Source: a virus | Virus record (IMG/VR): IMGVR_UViG_3300001533_001096 | Span: 1-30,848 of that record | Length of the DNA stretch: 30,848 nt | Reading direction: 5' to 3' (one strand) | Shown: piece by piece, positions 27,530 to 30,848 of the stretch | Position numbering within the stretch: position 1 is the first letter of the stretch | Layout: the number at the start of each line of letters is the position of its first letter | Translations under genes and position numbers: made by a program | The notes under the pieces: model-generated | Told to the model about the DNA's origin: nothing | Database searches by the model: none | Seen by the model: only the letters and a program-made list of their open reading frames with translations

Positions 27530-27840
27530 CGAAAGGTGACAATCGCGATAAGCGAGGCAAGGCAATGGGCGCGGACAACCAATTCCTGCGACTGACAGCC
27601 ATGGCCGAAACGGCGCGAGAAGCGGACCGGCTGGACGGCGCTTCATGCCGGCTTGACGGTGCTTTGTGTGCCGGGTTATTGGCGGCCTGGCTGGCGGTGG
27701 TTGCCGAGATTGCGAGAGACGTGTTGGACCCGACTGAGGAAACGGACGTGCGAGAGGGGCAAGAAATGCTCCTGGAGAGCTTTCAGCGGTTGACGCAGGC
27801 AGTGGGAGTCGATCAAGGTAAATCGCGAGGGGCAGCATGA
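27526..27840 (+). CDS. Small helical protein, possible membrane-associated
   Basis: The 104-residue protein starts at the ATGA overlap at 27526. It has a basic N-terminus, a helix with repeated DRLDGASCRLDGALCAG, then LLAAWLAVVAEIARDVL, hydrophobic enough to touch a membrane but with charged residues nearby. No family is recognised. It overlaps the next gene (ATGA) and lies in a late cluster with a hydrolase, a protease and a holin-like gene, so an accessory role in exit or lysis is possible. Confidence 0.65.
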   Translation: MTKGDNRDKRGKAMGADNQFLRLTAMAETAREADRLDGASCRLDGALCAGLLAAWLAVVAEIARDVLDPTEETDVREGQEMLLESFQRLTQAVGVDQGKSRGAA

Positions 27841-28424
27841 ATGTACGCGGTATTTCCCTCATTCAGCCCGGCGACGTGATTGGCTTTTCGGCCTGCAACC
27901 CGAAGGGGACGCTCATCCGCGTCTGTACGGGCGGGCTGATTTGTACGGGTGGTCTGAGCCATGTGGGGATAGCCGTGGACTGGCCGGGGTTCCGAAAGCC
28001 GCTGATTTGTGAGTCAACGTCGCTGTGTCGGGAGCCGTGCGTTGTGGCCGGCGAGACGATCCGAGGTGTCCAGTTGCACCGGCTGCGGTCGAGGATTCTG
28101 ATCTATCCTGGGTTGGTGTGGCATTACCCGTTGGCCGATGTATTGCTACCGAACGGCAGTCGAATGCTAACAGATTTTGCCAGGCACTATCTCGGTCGGC
28201 CCTACGACCGCAAGGGTGCGATTGCCGCAAGACATACGCCGCTTGCGAGGCTGTTTCGTAAGCCAGAGAATCTTGATGAATTGATGTGCTCTGAGTTGGT
28301 CGCGGTCTGTTTGCAGCGGCTGGGATTGTTGGATACGGACAATGCGAGTGCGTGGAGCCCGAATGGACTGATGCGGCATTTGGTGCGGCAGGGAGTCTGC
28401 CGCAAGCCAACGAGGATCAAATGA
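27837..28424 (+). CDS. Permuted NlpC/P60-like cysteine hydrolase
   Basis: The 195-residue protein matches the circularly permuted papain-fold pattern (YiiX/YaeF-like, NlpC/P60 superfamily): IQPGDVIGFSA at the start, GLSHVGIAVD with His42, and late CSELVAVCLQRLGLL with Cys151 as probable nucleophile. Such enzymes cleave amide bonds in peptidoglycan peptides or act on lipids. No signal peptide is seen, so it may be a virion part or need a holin. The start overlaps the previous stop (ATGA). Its neighbours, an exported protease and a holin-like protein, support a lysis or entry role, which is inference. Confidence 0.78.
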   Translation: MNVRGISLIQPGDVIGFSACNPKGTLIRVCTGGLICTGGLSHVGIAVDWPGFRKPLICESTSLCREPCVVAGETIRGVQLHRLRSRILIYPGLVWHYPLADVLLPNGSRMLTDFARHYLGRPYDRKGAIAARHTPLARLFRKPENLDELMCSELVAVCLQRLGLLDTDNASAWSPNGLMRHLVRQGVCRKPTRIK

Positions 28425-28462
28425 GACACACTTTACCGGGGCACGGCTCCAGGAGGCTTTCG

Positions 28463-30043
28463 ATGAGAGGTCGAGTTTGGTATCCGGTGTTTCTGGCCGT
28501 GCTATTGACGGCTGCGAGTGTTGTTGCGGCTGAGCAGTACGCGGCCCCGCAACTGGAGCAAGCGATCGAAGCGAGTTGCAAGGTGTCGGTCGATGTTGGC
28601 GGCGGCCAGTTCGCCAGTGGGTCCGGGTGCTTGTATCAGTACGATGGCGAGCGTGGAATTGTCGTTACTGCCGCGCACGTGCTCGAAGGCAGACGGGGCA
28701 GCATTGTGCTGCGGTTCGGCCGGCGCGGGGTCCGGGTTGCGGCTCGGGTGATCGTCGCAGCGGTACGCAGGGTCCGGCAGGTTGGCGGCTACCGGGTCGA
28801 AACGTACGAACCGAGCGACATTGCCGCGTTGTCATTCGAGACGCGAGACTGGCCGGCTGGGGAGCGACTCCCCCGACCGGTGCGGTTCATGCGACGTGAC
28901 TGGGGCGTACCGAAGGGGCATACCGTTTACAGCTTGGGGTTCCCCGGCGGCGGCGAACACATGCAACTGTTGATGTCTCGCGCTCAGGGGTACGAAAAAG
29001 ACGGGCATCTATCGATCTATCCCGGCCCGGAACACGGCCGTAGTGGGTCGGCTGTATTCGTTACGATGGCCGACGAGCCGGTCATTGTTGGCGTCGTGAG
29101 TACCGTCACGCTGGAACAGACCCGCGATGGTCGCACGTACCGCGATTGGAAAAAGGCACAAGGCAGGCTCGTGACTCCCGCCATGATCTGGCCAGACAAG
29201 CCGACGCAAGGCACGGCAATGGTTGGACAGCCTACGCAATGCGGTCCTGGCGGTTGTCCGGTTCCGGGGTTTGGCGGCGGCTACATGCTTCCGTATCGCG
29301 GTGAAATGGACAAACGCATGGAGGGCATGGAGAAGCAGAACAAGGATCAAAGTCCTGGTACTGTCCCCCTGCCGCCCATGGCCCCGCCGGTCGACCTCGC
29401 ACCGCTCGACGCACGCCTTGCCGCCGTGGAGGCGAGCCTCACCGAGGCAATCAACCGCAGCAACGAGCACTCTGAGGCGATCACCAAGTTGAACGCAACG
29501 GCTGAAAAGGCTGTGGCGTTGGCCGAAATGGTAGCGAAGCGGGACGAGGCGTTCGGTGCGGACTTGGCGACGATTCGAGCAGACGCTGCGAAGGCGGAGC
29601 AGGCGATTGCGATTGCCTCGGACGCACAGGGCCGTGCCGCCAATGTTGCGGCCGACGTTGCCGAGGCGATGGACGAAGAGAATCCCCGCAGTCTGATTGG
29701 GCGAGTACGGGACCGCATTGAGGCCAGAGTCGAAGAGCGAATCGGCGGGCTGAAGGAAACGCTCAGTGGCATGATTGGCCTGCCGACGTTTTTGGGCGGG
29801 ACCGGCTTAGGGCTGGGTGGCATCGCTCTGATTGTGGCTGCGATCGCATTGCTTAGGCGCGGCGCGTCGAATGCGGCGCTGGGTCAGCAGACCACGACCC
29901 AGTGGCTAGCTAGCAAGACGAGCAACCCCTACGACGACATGGCGGCTGACTTCCTGGCCGAGAAGATTCTATCGCGGGTTGGCGACGTGTTGCCGAGCGT
30001 ACAGCGGCGTAAGGCGGCGGCAACGAAGACGGCGAAGAAATAG
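28463..30043 (+). CDS. Exported trypsin-like serine protease with C-terminal membrane anchor
   Basis: AGGAGG (28451-28456) points to the ATG at 28463 rather than the overlapping ATG at 28421, giving 526 residues. Residues 1-23 are a signal peptide (MRGRVWYPVFLAVLLTAASV, cut after VAA). A trypsin-fold domain follows with VVTAAHVLEG (His72), EPSDIAALSF (Asp119) and HGRSGSAVF (Ser194), so the triad is complete. Then come a Pro/Gly linker, a long Ala-rich coiled coil (310-435) and a hydrophobic helix (about 444-465) before a basic tail. It may act at the host envelope or process virion proteins. An exported, anchored protease of this layout is unusual for a phage. Confidence 0.82.
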   Translation: MRGRVWYPVFLAVLLTAASVVAAEQYAAPQLEQAIEASCKVSVDVGGGQFASGSGCLYQYDGERGIVVTAAHVLEGRRGSIVLRFGRRGVRVAARVIVAAVRRVRQVGGYRVETYEPSDIAALSFETRDWPAGERLPRPVRFMRRDWGVPKGHTVYSLGFPGGGEHMQLLMSRAQGYEKDGHLSIYPGPEHGRSGSAVFVTMADEPVIVGVVSTVTLEQTRDGRTYRDWKKAQGRLVTPAMIWPDKPTQGTAMVGQPTQCGPGGCPVPGFGGGYMLPYRGEMDKRMEGMEKQNKDQSPGTVPLPPMAPPVDLAPLDARLAAVEASLTEAINRSNEHSEAITKLNATAEKAVALAEMVAKRDEAFGADLATIRADAAKAEQAIAIASDAQGRAANVAADVAEAMDEENPRSLIGRVRDRIEARVEERIGGLKETLSGMIGLPTFLGGTGLGLGGIALIVAAIALLRRGASNAALGQQTTTQWLASKTSNPYDDMAADFLAEKILSRVGDVLPSVQRRKAAATKTAKK

Positions 30044-30053
30044 GAGCCGTAGC

Positions 30054-30371
30054 ATGACGCAAGCCGACTTCAACCGTTTGCATGAACGCATGGACCAAAT
30101 ACTTGGGATCGTGCAGGCGCTAGAGCGGGAGTCATCCAGCCGGTTGACGACACTGGAGACGCAGAGGGTGGCTTGTCGCGTGGACGTACAGCGGATGCAC
30201 GAATGCCTATTCGGCAACGGCAAGCCGGGACTGGTGGCGGAACTCCGTGAGATGCGGACGTTGAGCAGCCTCAAGAGCAAGTGGTTCTGGATGCTCGCCA
30301 CCGCCATCCCTGCCACGGCGAGCGGGCTGTTGGGTGCGATCTTCGGGGCCGTGGCAGCGAGGGTGTTCTGA
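30054..30371 (+). CDS. Holin-like coiled-coil membrane protein
   Basis: AGGAG lies seven bases before the ATG at 30054. The 105-residue protein has an N-terminal coiled coil (FNRLHERMDQILGIVQALER, LTTLETQ), a short middle part, and one C-terminal membrane helix (about 82-103; WFWMLATAIPATASGLLGAI). That layout resembles XhlA-like and other small phage lysis accessory proteins. It follows the protease gene closely. A tail or membrane anchor role is an alternative. Confidence 0.7.
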   Translation: MTQADFNRLHERMDQILGIVQALERESSSRLTTLETQRVACRVDVQRMHECLFGNGKPGLVAELREMRTLSSLKSKWFWMLATAIPATASGLLGAIFGAVAARVF

Positions 30372-30423
30372 TGACCCTCACCATTCTGACCGACTGAAAC
30401 AACGAGACTGGGAGTAGAACATA

Positions 30424-30848
30424 ATGGCCGACAGCCAAGTAAAAGACCTGACCGCCCTAACCGCACCCGCGATGACGGACCTAGTGTACGTGCAGGCCGA
30501 CCCGAGCGGCACACCCGTTGACCGCAAGGTGACGATAGGGAACCTTCGTGGCTGCATATCGTCCAACACAACGCTCTACGTCTCACCGTCGGGCAATGAC
30601 ACGACCGGCGACGGTTCGAGCGGTACACCGTGGCGAACCGTCACCAAGGCACTGGCTTACCTCAAGGACAAGTGGATTAACACCGATGTCACGGTGACGA
30701 TTTCACTTGCAGACGGCAACAACGGGGACCACGTATACACGAGTGAGATTGCACCAACGCATCCGTGCGGAAGCCAAATCACCATCAAGGGCGCGAATAC
30801 TCACAGCAAGTCCATGACGAGCGTACAGAGTTCGTCGGGCTCAGCGGG
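30424..30848 (+). CDS. N-terminal part of a beta-helix tail protein (3' partial)
   Basis: The frame is open from the ATG at 30424 (GGGAG about 11 bases upstream) to the window end, 141 residues. Residues 1-45 (VKDLTALTAPAMTDLVYVQA, DRKVTIGNL) are the short N-terminal attachment pattern of phage tail fibres and spikes. From about residue 52, TLYVSPSGNDTTGDGSSGTP followed by WRTVTKALAYL is the typical entry to a right-handed parallel beta-helix of the pectate-lyase type. Such proteins bind and often cut host surface polysaccharide. The rest lies outside the window. Confidence 0.85.
   Translation, partial: MADSQVKDLTALTAPAMTDLVYVQADPSGTPVDRKVTIGNLRGCISSNTTLYVSPSGNDTTGDGSSGTPWRTVTKALAYLKDKWINTDVTVTISLADGNNGDHVYTSEIAPTHPCGSQITIKGANTHSKSMTSVQSSSGSA

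Overview
The window reads as part of the genome of a GC-rich tailed bacteriophage or prophage (Caudoviricetes type). It carries a terminase pair, a RecT-family annealing protein, a primase-helicase, a RecD2-like helicase, a holin-like protein and the start of a beta-helix tail protein. Gene density is high, with many ATGA stop/start overlaps. No ribosomal RNA gene, integrase, portal or capsid gene was recognised. The high GC content, the many lineage-specific small proteins and the repeat style suggest an environmental host, perhaps a planctomycete; this host guess is inference only.

Layout. (1) 1-3682, rightward: the end of an unknown gene, a small probable structural protein, then four overlapping genes for a nucleotidyltransferase-like protein, a pyruvyltransferase-like protein and two glycosyltransferases. 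This looks like a surface-glycan or virion-glycosylation cassette. (2) 3624-4715, leftward: a small TM2-like membrane protein, and a three-gene operon ending in an XRE-type regulator, with a good promoter (4766-4793) and an intrinsic terminator (3962-3987). (3) 4716-5430: a control region with three copies of a TGCGC-NNN-GCGCA palindrome, two rightward promoter candidates with dyads, and a MerR/excisionase-like HTH gene. (4) 5431-7008: small genes, a Gly-Tyr/Gly-Asp dipeptide-repeat protein, a duplicated gene-tail-plus-terminator module, a tRNA-like structure and a CsrA-like regulator with a C-terminal extension. (5) 7129-18862: recombination and DNA metabolism (3'-5' exonuclease, RecT with an apparent -1 frameshift extension, SSB-like protein, HhH protein, RecD2-like helicase, ERCC4-type nuclease, DNA methyltransferase) interspersed with very small genes. 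(6) 18893-22245: a TOPRIM primase-helicase followed by a candidate replication origin with 9-bp iterons and a 55-bp alternating purine-pyrimidine tract. (7) 22246-30848: HTH proteins, small and large terminase, a KTSC-domain protein, a permuted NlpC/P60-like protein, an exported trypsin-like protease with a C-terminal membrane anchor, a holin-like protein and the start of a tail protein.

The most unusual feature is in the three intergenic gaps between 11627 and 13821. Six arrays of a strictly phased pentanucleotide GGANN (159 units, 154 with intact GGA, NN nearly free) lie upstream of three genes, all on the coding strand. GGA is the core of the RNA site bound by CsrA-family proteins, and this same window encodes a CsrA homologue. 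A viral RNA sponge or leader system for CsrA is therefore a testable idea, though not shown by sequence alone. Other degenerate phased repeats lie in leaders of the same gene block (GATTNNN heptads, TTTCACR heptads, CCCATA hexads).
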